From assembly GCA_013399875.1 (NCBI GenBank), contig VXAZ01001047.1, positions 682,001 to 746,000 of the forward strand: DNA of 64,000 bases. Direction: 5' to 3'. Under the pieces are notes generated by a model. It saw nothing but the letters and a program-made list of their open reading frames with translations. It was not told the origin of the DNA and did no database searches. This DNA comes from Gymnorhina tibicen (lineage: Eukaryota; Chordata; Aves; Passeriformes; Artamidae). This document shows positions 11,442 through 24,447 of this stretch, in pieces (the first letter of the stretch is position 1; every line of letters begins with the position of its first letter). A program made the position numbers and the translations under genes.

Positions 11442-14400
11442 CTGTGAAGAAATGCACACATTATGATTGAAACTGTTTTGTATTTCTGATTGTACATACC
11501 AAATACAATCTCCTCTTTATACTGAGGTTCAAATTAATGTCCTTTTCAAGACCAACAATTCAACCTCCACTGCATCATCATCAGGTCATCAGTTTTTCAT
11601 ACAGGAATCTTATAAATGCCATACAAAATCAGTATTTCTAATGAAATTAACTGCCAAATCAATGCAGCTGTTAGCAACAGAAGCAAATCTCCAGACCTCA
11701 CTCTCAGCAGAGACAGCTGTTTGGTGTTTATTTTTTAATTTGTTTTGCTGCTATCTCAATACTTTCCAATTTTTGGCTTCTCCAATAGAAATGTCTAACC
11801 GGTGATAAAGGGGACCACAACACTCAATCCTTTGCACAGCAGGGATCTTCTAAAGTCAATCATCGACTCCTGGTGTGCCAGCTCAGTGGTGCTTGAAAAT
11901 CCTCCCACAGGGCTTTTCCTTCCCCCTGACCCTCAGGAGGCAGCTGTGCTAAAACACTCACCTTCTCATTCAGCATATTGAATCCCAGTTCCCTGCTGTG
12001 CCTGCCATTACTGTTCCCAACCTGACTGCAAGCACCAAGATCCCCAAGAATATGAGGCCTTTTAACTGCAGCACAAGTTACAGACGTTGCGTCACTATTT
12101 CAGCAGAAAATCCAAGTGAAAAGAATAAAAGGCTCTTTTCTCCAGCACCCTTGTTCAGTTCAGCATTGTAGATATTCAGAAGGAAAAACATCCAGTGAAA
12201 CTGTAATCTGATGACATTTGCAAGAGATGTAAGTGGTAAAGGTGTAATTAAACACAGGTGTAATGATGCTGCATTGTAAGATTCAATATTTCTGTTGATC
12301 ATTTCTGTTTTCCTCCCTCTATTATCATCTCTTGGGTATTCAACTGAGTTCAGCTGGATTTTTAATTGGTTTGAAATTTTCCAGTTAAAAAAGGTTTTTG
12401 ATTAAACCATTTTATTTTTTTCCCTTTCACATTTTGTATAAAACAAATCAGGGACCCAGAAAGTACCTATCTGGATAATCTTTTATTTCCAAGAAGCTGA
12501 AACAGGGCCACATGAAAATACAGACCAGATGCCCGCTCCGTCTTCTACCAAACATATTTCTGGGCAAACTCAAAGAAATATCAAAGCTCCAAGAAAGGTG
12601 CCTGCCCATGAAAGCGTGACAGCACAGTTCAAACCTTCTGTAACTGCCTCCTGTTTTCCATTTCAGCAATCAGCTCCATTACAGTAATTGTAGAAGGAAA
12701 ATAATGATTACTACTGGTTAGGTAAGTAAGCATCAAAGGGGCAAATGACAGCCTGGAGTAAGTGCTATTCTAACATCTAAGTTACTGCCAACTTACACCC
12801 CAATTCACACAGGCAAAGGGTTACTGACCAAGTGAACTATGAAATGAGGATGGCTTCTCACACATACTGCACTTAGAAGACCATCAACTGGGTAAACAGA
12901 GGAAAGGAAACAGGCAAGCACACTGGGATGTAGTTACTCACAGTGTGAAGCACAGCAGCAGCACCACTCCAGAACTTCAGTCTATATTGTGCAGAACATG
13001 TTTACTTAATCAAAAACTATTGTTCAGTTATTAATTGCAATCAGTTTCTAAGGCATCTGAAATTTTAATACTTGGCCACGGCTATTTTGTCCTCCCAAAT
13101 CAAGGCTGATTAACCTTTGCCTGCAGATTAAACTGGAAAATGTACAGTATTAAGGATTCTTTACAAATGAATCAAAACTCTTTTGCAATTTATTATTTTT
13201 AGACATTTATAAAGTTTTTCTTTTCTTTGAGGGTCTCACAAATCTCTACTAATGTAAGGTACTTAATTTATGGTAATGACCTGGTTTTACATGTATTGTT
13301 GGTACATGAACACTAAGGCTAAAGTGATTTAAAGGAATGGATTAGGCTGTAAAAATATCAGCACAACTAAAGTCTTATTTCTTCTGATATTTATTTTTCA
13401 CTGATTCGTGACTTAAAATTTGGCTGACTACAATCAGCCTATTGACTCCTAATTAAATATTTCTACACTGCATGATAAAAGTAATGGTTATTTAGTTGTA
13501 CAAGACTAGATGCTATCCCTTGGCAAACAGATAGGAAGGGCCAGTACCTCATAAATGATGATGTAACTTTCTCCTCAATGCTCCTCTTCATGCTCAGCTT
13601 CAGTTCCCATCTACATGTCTCAGCAAGACTAGGGACAGCCAGCAAAACGCCCCAAGCACAAGTTACAAGTTGCAAAATGTTTGAGACTTTTTTTAAATTT
13701 TCCCCTTCACTAACAGTTAAGCACATCAGTGTTTCAAGTATTCAATCTTGTTTCTGTGCCATAGTTTACAGTAGTGACTTCACTGGCATTTCATTTATGT
13801 TATACAGTTTTTCTGTTTTCCAACATAAAACCAAAGAGTCTTATCTCGCTGGTATAATTTTGCTCATGCATAGCTTATACTGCATTTTTTTGTTACCATA
13901 CTGGTTTTTTACACCTCTATTGCAACAAGGACTGCATATGCATTAGGCAGTGCTGCATACTGCTAGTAGGATAGAATGGCACAAGAGATTTTAGCAAGGT
14001 TTACAAAGTTCCAGTGGTGGTGAATGCTGCTGGTGAGTTGTCCCAGTAGCATTTCATCTAAGACGGCCTGTACAGCTGTGAAATCCATTTTTTCCTCACT
14101 TCATCATGTTTCCAATAAATGAGATGATCATACTGATACACTAAATCCATTTTTTGTTTTCTTTCTGTAGAAAGACAAAAATATCTCCATTTGCAAACTG
14201 AAGTGACCCTTTTCTTAAAGATGTACATCACAGCTTACTACTTAAAACACTGCTGTGTTTCTGTTTGATATGTACATCTCTTCAGGTGATCCTGCCAAAT
14301 ATTTCCTTTCAAGGAAAGTAAAGAGTATATTCATCTGATCCATGTTTTCTAAGCACTATTCTCTAGTTTGGCCCAAAATTCTGCCTGACACATGAGTAAT

Positions 14401-16618
14401 ACCACAGGCTTCCATGAAAATTTTCCTCATTATCACCACAGAATATGCATTTGTAAAAAAAAGGGTACATCTGGCTCCCTGTGACTGAAAGGCTCCCACA
14501 GAAAATGACAGTCTTTTTGTCCCCATCCTGAGATTCATACAGAGCTTTTAAACCCGGGATAATCACCCAGAGACACCTGCAGGTGGATGCCTCTTCCCCA
14601 GAGTCTGTGGTGCAGCTCTGTGAGACGTGGCACAAACTCCCCAGCGGGAAGAGGAGCTCTGCTAAGGGGACCATGTCACTGCACCCTCTCCCTCCTCAGT
14701 AAGGGCTGAGTGGCCCTTGCTGCAGTCTGGACAACAGTGAAGGGCCTGTCAAGAATATAAGCAGCTCTTCCAAGCACACAAGTATCATATAAAGAGCTGT
14801 ATTAGTGAAAAAACACTGTATATATAATTTTATGCACCTTTGGTGTAAAAAACCTTGGTGGAGGTAAAGATCTCATTTTTTGAACTAACATTTACACCGG
14901 TCCACTCTCCATGCTCTCACTTAACAGAAACATTAATTCTGAACAGCCCTTATTTGTATCTGTCTCTAGATAAAATATTCACAGTGCATTAGTTTTCCAA
15001 GGAAATCTTTCAGTCATTTCTGTAATATTCTAAACTGATATAGCTGTGATATTTACCACATACAATCACTAGTCAGAGTGCAACAGCTCCTTAAGCTGAG
15101 CTCAGAAATCACACTTTTGTAGCTGCAAGAGTTAGAAAGATTACCATAATGATTCATTTCAGTGGAATTTAGAACTAAATTCAAAGCCTCTTTTAACAAA
15201 AAAAAAACGCTTGGAAGAAGCACTAAGGTAAAGAAGTTCCAAAAATAGGTGTTTATACTAGTTTCAGTCTCGATAGGCCACAAACTCTTTGGTAGACTTG
15301 TTAAGCACTGCTCTCACTAAATAAGACCACAGTGGAGGAAAAGGTACTCTAAGATTTAAAACTATATACTATAAATCAAAATGAGGGGAGGAAGGGAAAT
15401 TACCAAACCAAAATGCAAAGACAGACACTTTGAGCTAAGCATCTTGTATTTCCATGGAGGCAGCCTTTCATCTTGTTTTGGCAGTCACAAAGTAAACACA
15501 AGACTTTGCTAATAAGGTATAATATAAATTATTAAAACTTCTAGTGTATGATCAAATGCATTTCAGATTATTTTCTGAATAATTCTGCCTTGACGACTGC
15601 CAGGAGTAATATATTTTGTGTACTCTTGCACAGACCCATTGATTGCTGTCTTTCTGAAATTTCAGTCCCAGATTAAACCACTGTGCATGAAAGAAATACA
15701 TAATCACATCAAAACCTAGGATTTGGCATCTGTCGATCACAGCCTAGCTTTTTGTAAGATCTCACTTCATGTTAGTCAACAAAGACATAAGAGAAACTCT
15801 TTAGCTCTGAGCTGAGGTTTTAATAGATTCAAAACATTTCTTACATGCAAATTTCTTTTATGGCTCAGGGGCACTGTTAGAGCTTGAAGTGTTAGCTAAC
15901 TGCTGTGAAAAACTACTTGACTGAGCATATCTCAAGATAAATTAGATTTCTGAATTTTTTAGCCCAACCAAGTACATCACACACTTGTACTACTGGCTTT
16001 AAAAATATGGACTTTTACATAATCATGCACAACAAGTCTGTGTGACAAATTTAAAGAAAACATGTTAAAATATGCATTACATATCCTGCTGCACTATTTG
16101 AAACTCTGGGCTATTACACTTTAAAGGCATTTTTCAGATTTAAAAAAACAAACAGTTACTGAAGGTCACATAAATTACACATCCAAAAAATATGTAAATT
16201 GAATTTTATTGAATAGCTCCGGAAGACACGTTTAGTTCTGTAGGTATTAAGAGAACTCCTTTGACTTATTACTTTAAAAATTCTACCAACCTTCTGCAAA
16301 TGTGGAATGCTGATCTTAAATTACAAAATAAATGGCACAGAAAGTATTTTTTCCTAATGGAATTAACATGGTAATTTCTATAAGAAGCACCCCTGCCACC
16401 ATGAATTCCAGTGAATGCCCAGTACGATGCTGTTAAGAGAAAATGCTGTCTACAAGCATGCTTGTGTCAGATGTTACCAGCTGTACACCATTCCTAGGAA
16501 TTTGCTGGTTCCCAATACACAGAGTTTACCTACCCATTTCAAGAAATGAGAAACCTTAAGGAAGAAAAAAAAAAAAGCAGCCAGGTCCTTTTGCAAAGGA
16601 ATTTCATATTATTTCTTC

Positions 16619-16935
16619 TTTTTGGGCTTTGAAAACATCCAGTGATGGAGACCACAACCTTTCTGGCCCTTTGTTCCCCTGCTGGAGCCCATTCATGGGG
16701 AAAATGCTTCTCTTCATATCCAGTCTGGACCTCTCATTCCAACTTAGGCCCAGCCTCTCATCCTCCCACATGGGCCACTGGGAAGCACTTGGCTCGGTCT
16801 TCTCAGGTCCCTCTGCAGTGGCACTGGGAGGCCTCTGCTGGGCTCTCCTGCAGCCATCCCTTCTCTAGCCTTGAACAAGCCTGGTGCCTCTCCTCCCAGG
16901 CCAGGTGCTCCGGCCCCTGACCATCTCCATGATAC
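16619..16935 (-). mobile_element. Diverged CR1 LINE fragment
   Basis: This GC-rich island in AT-rich intron keeps the order of blocks of the CR1 3' region in antisense. It has 'CCAGTGATGGAGACCACAACCTTTCTGG', then 'AAATGCTTCTCTTCATATCCAGTCTGGACCTC', then a GC-rich stretch, then 'CAGGTGCTCCGGCCCCTGACCATCTC'. Each has a clear counterpart in avian CR1 copies. The middle is badly degraded and no reading frame survives. The CR1 3' terminal repeats are not seen, so the ends are approximate. The open frames of 79 and 92 codons over this stretch are by-products of the GC content. Confidence 0.6.
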
Positions 16936-19900
16936 AAATCTGAACTCATTACAGTTCCCAGTTCCTAATTTACATCAAGATCACTACAAATGACCCAGTC
17001 AAAGCAGGTCAGCAATACTCCTAGTAGCTGGACCACGGTCAAATACAACTCTACAGGTAATAATGGGAGGCTATAGAGATCGATTCACCTTACACTCATC
17101 TGCATTAAATCTGACAGTTCCTTCCAGCTGTCGTCCTTTACAGAAACCGTCCTTAACCAGGGCCTTCCCTAACCTGCACAGCAAGTCAGCAAAATCTGTT
17201 TCTTTCCCATAACACCTGCATGATCTGATTCCTTTGATCAACATATAAAAACCACCTTGCTCACTACTCAATTTTTACCTTGATTACTACTACAATTATC
17301 TTTTCCCTCTACTTCTCATTTCTCTCTTGCATCATCTGACCATGCAGCCTCTCAAATAAACAAAAGGCAGAGATGCCACTAGGAACACAAAGTTGTAATG
17401 TCATGTCATACAGACACACATCTGGAACTTCCTCCTTCTACATTAACATTAAATTCAAATTTTAATATTCCTGTTTAAGAATAAAATGAATCCATTTTCT
17501 CTCTGTAAATTCCCACCATTACTGTATGGCTACATTGGTGTTTTTCTTGGCACACATCTCTCTGCTGTCTTCTATGTTCTCACCTAAGGGTAGGCCCTTG
17601 CCTACCTACTTCTTTTTCCTCCCCCAGTCTTTCAGATTATTCCCTCAATCAGCGCTCAAAATTCATAAAGCACTTAGATGCTAGACAGAAGGCTGAGCAA
17701 CTGGGGCTTATTAAATTACTTCCTTTGTGATGTACACTTTGAGGAAGAAGGAAACATCCAAAAAACTCAACTAACAAAAGAAACAAAAACAAGAGAAACA
17801 ACCAACTGAGAAAACACAAGCCAAAAACCACCTCCAAAATGTTTAAAACACAGCCTTGTGCTGTTTTTCATTATACCCACTTGTTTTAGCCTGTTTCTTT
17901 ATATTTACCTATAAACGCTTCCAGCCAGGACTTGACTCTTTTGTTACATATTTGTATTTTGTGCTGCTATTAAACTTAGTGACTCAGTATCCTTCCACTA
18001 CAAAAATAATGCACTGTCAAAATAACCTGTCATTCAAGGTCAGACACGGTATCTTTAAAAAATAGTGTGATGCCTGGATTCTGAGCTTTATTTTTTTGTA
18101 ATAAGGTGTGAAGGATGTCAATCACTATGATGGAATCAAAGGACATGACAGCCAGCATCCCAGCCAGTACCTGAAACCACAACAGAACTGAGAGATCTTC
18201 TCAACAGAAAAAGTTTGCAATTCAAAAATCACAGTCACCCAAGCAATGACTTGAAATGAAGAATGAACACAGCAGCACAATGTGGACAAATTCAGTATGG
18301 GGTTCTGTCACTATTTATCTCCCTGAGCATAGGACAGTTTTATGAAGGAGATGGCAGGTACTTGCTCTGGGCACTTATCTGGTAATTAGCTAGCTAACAG
18401 ACAAATCTGTTTCCTAGAGATCACCAGCACAGGCTTCATGGCTTTGAAAATACATTACAGTGAATTACAGGATGTACATTAACTTGTAGTAACACTAGAT
18501 ATCATTTTTCAGTGTGCATGCCACGGCCTGTCTTATTAGATATCATTCCACAGGATTCCAGCTTGCTCCTTCTTTAAAGGATCACTGAGATTTTTTATTG
18601 GGGTTTTTTTGGCGTGCTTTTTTTTTAGTAAGAATTTTAAGGTTGTGTTTATAATACAACAATTTTCCCAGTTTATTTTGCTGGATGATAAAAGAACGAC
18701 AGCATGTGAATGTTCAAAGACTGCTCTACAAATGAGAATATTAAATGAAATATTATATACTTTTTTTACAGCACAAGCTTTCAGAGACCATCACTCTTTT
18801 GCTTCCCTTTTAAATCTTGAAACAACAATGACAATTATGTGGAGGTCAATGGTAGCTACAGGCAAAGACACAAAAGGTTTCCATCAGAAAGGGTACCCCA
18901 GTAAAATGAACAGCTAGATCTGAAAATCTATATTCATGTCACAAGAACCACCAATATAATTGAATGATATTCACATATCAACAGTGAAATGAGTAATACT
19001 GCTTTTACTCAAGGGACATTGTCTCTCAAAATCAGGAAAGATTTCAAAGATCTTTCACATGGAGCAAAGTAGAATAAACTGATATATGTACATACTCTTG
19101 GCTAAAGCCTTCCCCTTAATCCTAGAATATGTCATAATCCTGAATTCATGGTGTTTTCATTTATTCCTACAGAACCACGCATTAAAATGGAGTGTTCCAC
19201 AGAGACTTTTATAATATAACAACCTCAGAGACAAAGGATACAGCCCTTCTTACACTTCAATGTCATGGATAATAAACATGGTTAAAAAAGAGCATTTTAA
19301 ATACTTTGCAATGATACTAGGTTCCACAGTTTCAAATTTCATACTGGTAGGTATCTGTGGGATCTATATGACTCCCTCGTTTTACATGGAGAGAAAAAAC
19401 TCCAGTGCCACAATGCAAGACAGCAATCAGGTCTCTACAATTCCTGTCTCGGATTTCAGCTGCCACCAGAAGCCAACATAACCTGTAAAACCTTTCATGT
19501 CTGTAAAGTTTTAGTTTTAAAACCATTTTCTTAAAGCTGGGCAATGCCTTAATATGCAGTCTTCTGACAAGTTCTCTTACATTTATTTTCACAGACTTTT
19601 CTGTCTAGGATTAAACACCTCCAGTTCCTGGGACTGCAGATGCTCACCAAGCACAGCTGGAACCAGACCTTGGCAAAAAGAAGCATTTCATGTAAGCCTA
19701 AAATTTAACAGTTAATACAGTGTGACTGATCTTGACCAACTTTGTGGGTTCAGTGATAATACAAAGGTTTTCTTTTCACACTGTCATGGCCTCTTTCCTT
19801 TAAGTATCCTTAGTTGTTTTAGGAGGTCTCCCACTGTGCCAGTTAGCATACTTTTGAGCACCTGAGGGAGTGTCTGGAAATCTGGGTCTCCTTTTTAATT

Positions 19901-20619
19901 TCACACTCAGTCAAGTTCAGCTGCAGTTAATGGAGGGCTCTCTCATGGAAACATCAAACAATGGTTACTTTCTGTGATTAGCAAGCCTAACTGCTCTAAC
20001 ACAATCTCTCTACCCCCAGTCACTACAAATGATTCGTCAGCCCTTCCCCACAAGAAAGATTACATGAGAAAAACCTTTCTTGGCTTGCAGTGTATTTTAT
20101 GCTAGATAATCATGATAGCACCTTGGCGCTCTGTCTAAGACATCAAAGAGCAGTAAGTATCCAATCTGCAGGCTGGAACGAATACCTACCCTCAGGAGAG
20201 ACTTCGAATCATTTAGAGGGTGGTCTGACCAAAATTCTGCAGTTGTACAGGACTGAAGTGCCTGAGCATGGACTTGCACCCTGTCATGCTCAAATACTGA
20301 CCCATTGGACCTCAGTCTTCTCCCACATGGGTGTTATGCGGTGTGCTCTATCAGGTTGTATCTGATAATTCCTAGGATTAGCTCACGAGGAGAAATTCAG
20401 TTCCTCTGGAATTAACCATGAAGTAACAAATACTAATTTCCTCTTTTTCTTTGCTATTTCATCCCCTGGAGTTGTCTTAAATGCTGAAAAGTCACCACTG
20501 CAACTTGCTTGAATACATGCTACAAAATTTTAATATTTTTTAAAGTATCTAGTTCCAAGCATCTTTAACTGGCCACCATCAATCTTTTTCTCCAGACTAA
20601 CCTTCTAGCAGACGCTCTG

Positions 20620-20735
20620 AACATCTGCCTCATCTTCATCTGTGAAATGGGAAGACAAAAGCTGCATTTCAGGAGGATAATGTAAACATAAACTTGTAAC
20701 TGTTTCTGAAGCACTCAGAAAGTTATGGGGGTCAC
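20620..20735 (+). repeat. Ancient CORE-SINE (MIR-like) remnant
   Basis: 'CTGCCTCATCTTCATCTGTGAAATGGGAAG' matches the strongly recognisable MIR/CORE-SINE segment (CCTCAGTTTCCTCATCTGTAAAATGGG). About 80 bases later 'CTGAAGCACTCAGAAAGTTATGGGG' resembles the AAAGCACTTTGAGA tail found in some tetrapod CORE-SINEs. The tRNA-related head with A and B boxes is not recognisable. Such copies are very old and shared widely among amniotes. Confidence 0.5.
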
Positions 20736-20844
20736 AGTAAACGTTAGAAAGAAATAAGTAACTCCCTTGAAAGCGAGGTTAAAAAGGCATGTAACAACAC
20801 TGATATTACATGACAAACAATGAAGAGGAGAAATATCTAACAAC

Positions 20845-21072
20845 AGCTTATAAAATTGGATACTAGGAACAATTTCTCTACCCAAAAAGTTGTCAAGCAT
20901 TGGAACAGGCTGCCCAGGGAAGTGGCTGAGTCCCTGTCCCAGCAGGTATTTAGACGATGTGTGGATGTGGCACTTGGGGCCATGGTTTAGTGGTGGACTT
21001 GGCAGTGCTGGATTAGTGATTGGACTTGGTGATCTGTAAGGTCATTTCCAACCTAAAAGATTCTGATACTAA
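20845..21072 (+). mobile_element. CR1 LINE, 5'-truncated 3' end
   Basis: This is clear CR1 3' sequence in sense orientation. It runs from 'AAAATTGGATACTAGGAACAATTTCTC' through 'GTCAAGCATTGGAACAGGCTGCCCAGGGAAGTGG' and 'GATGTGGCACTTGGGGCCATGGTTTAGTGGTGGACTTGGCAGTGCTGG' to 'GGTCATTTCCAACCTAAAAGATTCTGAT'. It ends in a single unit resembling the ATTCTRTGAT terminal repeat of CR1. Severe 5' truncation and absence of a target-site duplication are usual for CR1. It covers only the end of ORF2 and the 3' UTR. It sits antisense to CDKAL1 in the last intron. Confidence 0.9.
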
Positions 21073-23349
21073 AGGAATAGTCTGAGCTCTGTGCACAGGG
21101 GAAAACAATTTGCTTATGGATGTGTATGAAAATACTGCATAAGCACCTAATAAAAGGCTGAAACACAGTACAGTTGGCATTTACACAGAAATGAGGAGTG
21201 TTAAACTTTTCTCTATTTAGAAAAAGCTACTGGTTGTGAGAATACAGCCCATAATATTTTAATACAGATTTCTTTCATGTTTTGCTGTTGCTTTTGTCTG
21301 TAGGTGAATACAAGTATTGACAGCAATTGACTCCCGGCTAAGTGGTGTCCTCCAAACCATTTCAATATCTCTGCCTATCCTAGCAACTTTTGAACCTACT
21401 CACTTACTTCAACAGTGGGAGAACAGCAAGGGCTGGTAAAAAACCCTCACCCAAGTCTAAACCAGTGCTCCTGCTGAGGGAAAGGCCAAGCCGCAGCCTC
21501 AATGAGCTGTTTTATGCCACCACCCTGCTGACCAACTTGTACTCCTGAAACTCCAGATCACATGCAGTAGTTAGACAAACCAGGAAAATGAGTCATGAAA
21601 AAGTGAGAAAACCACAAATAAAACAGAAGATGACCTGAAAGTGGCAAACATATACCATGTGTCTACAGGGGTGAAAAATGCAAGCCCACAGGATGATAAC
21701 TGTGGGGCTTAATCTAGTCTTTAACAAATTGATGGGTTTGGATTTTAAAATGTTTCATGTCTCCATACTAAAGCTTAACAGCACTACAACAGTTTTCTTT
21801 CATCACACAAGATACTCCCCCAAGTATAATTCATTCCTTCCCAGCTATTAAGAGCTGCACATCTGGCTTTCCCCTGTGGTTCTGTGACAAAATCTGATTA
21901 TGCTACAGAATCTTAAGCACTCCTCACTGAAAAAATAATGAACTAACATTTCTTTGGACAGAGACACATGAGCTGAAAAAAGAAAAGAATGCCTGTCATT
22001 CTAAGCACTACTTCCATCATTTCATCAAATTAAAGTTCTTGTATTTTGAAAAAACTATCTGTGTCAGAAATGGATATTCACAGCTGTCCTTTTTGTATGA
22101 TAATTATGTTATCTGCACTTATCAGAGATTTTGTATGTGAGAATTGCAAAATAGTTTCCATACGGATAAGATAAATCACAGTCACACTGACTGAAATGAC
22201 TTAACAATCACATGTGAAGTCATGTCAAAACAAGGACGAGAGTTAAAAAAAAAATCCTCTAGTCCTGATAACAGGACCCTTTCCTCAGGACCAGAAATCC
22301 ATCTGGTTGATATTATGCATAGGTAGTTTTTGTAGCTATGTGATTTTTTTGACAAAAAGAGCTTGAATGTCTGCCTACACGCTTTTGTTCCATCAAAAGT
22401 ACTTTCACAAACATTTCCAAGCCACCCCAATCCAAAATGGAGCATTTGCTCAAATTCTACAACAGTACACATATATAGGTATGAAGAAGAATCCATCAAT
22501 TTGAAAGCCAAGACATTTAGTGAATAATTTTATCATATAATATTGTGTCAAGGACCCCCTGATTATACTGAGACTAAAGAAAATAATAGTAAATTCCACG
22601 GGGCCTTTTCTTTTTGTTTTGCATTTGACATCTGGCTCTCTAGCCAGTCAGGTTTCATTCCTTTCACTCTTTATCAATCACACATCCATCTCAGGTTGTA
22701 GTACTTGGGTGGCCAAACCTTTCTGAGAGGTCACACGGGTCTACCAAGAGCCTAGACTGCCATGCCTTGCCGATCACCCGGCCAGACAGAAATGCATCAC
22801 GTAATTAATAGCTACGAGCTCTCCTGCTCCACACACCATATATGCTCCTCCAAACCTGACACTGACCTGGCAGCCTTTGGAAAAGAGGGTATTGGATAAC
22901 ACCAAATGAGCCAGGTAAGCTCTTTAGGTTGTACCATGCCACAGGCTGGCCATTTTTGCACTGGAATAATGACAACATGCTCACACGTGTGGAGAGGGCT
23001 TCTTTACAGGCCAAGTCTCACAAAACAGTGTTTCTATTGGTAAGACCAGGTAAAAAGGCAGAATAAAAACTGTCACAAAGAAGACATTGATAGCACAGTG
23101 AAATCAACATTCATTACAGTATTTACTGACTTAAATTGAGCCAGAATCTTGGGGTTAACTATTTTCTTACAGGTTGATGAGCTATCTAAATCAAAAATGG
23201 TCTGCCTTTGGGCCCTTAATTATTCTGTGTGATTGCTATCACCAAGAACAATTAAAAATGTAAATTTCTTTTAGAAAAATACTTATAAAAAATTTTAAAT
23301 GTATGTTTTTAATTTACAAATGATTTGTCAGCCCTTTTCTACAATAAAG

Positions 23350-23872
23350 TGTTGTAGTCCCCGAGCCACCAGCTGGGATGGCTGGGGAACAAGGGGGCTC
23401 AGCTTCTCAGTGGTGGGTGAATTCAGAGATCTAACACCCCCCACAAGACAGCTGGCCAGGATCCCCTCACCTGGTCTGGTGACCTGTGTGAGGAGGGTAC
23501 CCCTGGTTGGTCAGCAGCCAGACAGTCACTCTAACCTTGGGTCACACCACATTGGCCCTCAGCTGTTGTCCCTCCCCTGTCTGTATCCCTTGATAAGGAA
23601 CCTGGCGGGCGGGGCCCGTTCTCTTGCTACCTGGCCAGCCTGCGTGCCGGTCAGAAATAAAACATCGGATCCCTCGCAAGAGCCATCTCTGGACTCTTTA
23701 CTTCTGATACCGCTCGAGCTAGCAAGCTCTGTGTGGGCTTGGCCGCGTGCCTCCATCGCACGGTGAGGGAGAAGCTGTATGCGAGGTGCCCGGACACCGC
23801 CAGGAGTTCCTGAGCCAGGAATTCTTAGGGAAAAGCAACAGCTTCCTCCACCAGCCAGGCCACACAGCGGCA
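23350..23872 (+). mobile_element. Solo LTR (class II-like endogenous retrovirus) with 6-bp target-site duplication
   Basis: This is a 523-bp GC-rich block in AT-rich intron. It starts TGTTGTAGTC and ends GCGGCA, and is flanked on both sides by ATAAAG (23344-23349 and 23873-23878). A perfect 6-bp duplication next to TG...CA ends is strong evidence for a retroviral LTR, and six bases is typical of alpha/beta-retrovirus-like (class II) elements. A polyadenylation signal AATAAA at 23656-23661 sits about 60% of the way along, where the U3/R boundary region is expected. No internal retroviral sequence or primer-binding site adjoins either end, so it is a solo LTR left by recombination. It is in the plus orientation, antisense to CDKAL1. 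The open frames over it (155 codons forward, 120 reverse) are not genes. I do not recognise the family name. Confidence 0.8.
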
Positions 23873-24425
23873 ATAAAGAATGAGAAAAATCCATATTATT
23901 TCTTTCATACCATGGTGGCATTAATGAATGTGTAGTTCAGCTTTGGTTTTGAGTTTATACCACTGTATCCTAAATAAAAGTGACTTAATGCCAGTGCTTG
24001 TTACCTTAGCAATTGAAAGCTGAAGCACCACCACAGCACATATATTTTCTTCATCATAATTCCAGTTTTTCATAATATCTGGGATTGAAGAAATATGTCC
24101 TAGATCATGATTTTATTATTACACCAAATCTGAGTTGTGGTCCTGACTCGAGAAAAGAAATGAAAGTAAATATGCTGAAACTTTAACATCCTATGGGCTT
24201 GAGTTTCCCTTTGACTCTTTTGGAACCTCAGAACATGATCTGTTTCTGATGTCAACCTGCAAATCTGCTTGGAGTCAACTCCCTGTGAAAATGATGAACA
24301 AGCTAAGGAATATGCTGTGATGAAAAAGAAAAGCTTAACACCTAAAGGACCCTGCAAACAGATGTTGCACCAATTTTACCTTAGTGGGAACATGTATGGG
24401 ATTTGGTCTATCTACACTAGCCCTA

Positions 24426-24447
24426 CCACACCACCACCACCACCACA
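24426..24447. repeat. Short (CCA)n microsatellite
   Basis: About six CCA units with one early interruption (ACCACACCACCACCACCACC). It lies within intron and has no visible role. Confidence 0.7.

Noticed and set aside
11950..11985. Donor-like sequence AATGAGAAG|GTGAGTG on the minus strand within the last intron
   Set aside because: I found no matching acceptor or conserved protein text before it. The exon at 11235-11441 already joins in frame to SGLTE and gives the expected tail anchor.
13578..13946. 122-codon forward frame
   Set aside because: Rich in F, S, L and C from AT-rich DNA. No domain, splice signal or initiation context that I recognise.
23299..23766. 155-codon forward frame and the overlapping 120-codon reverse frame (23559-23921)
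   Set aside because: Both lie almost wholly in the solo LTR, whose GC content makes long frames likely. LTRs of this kind carry no gene.
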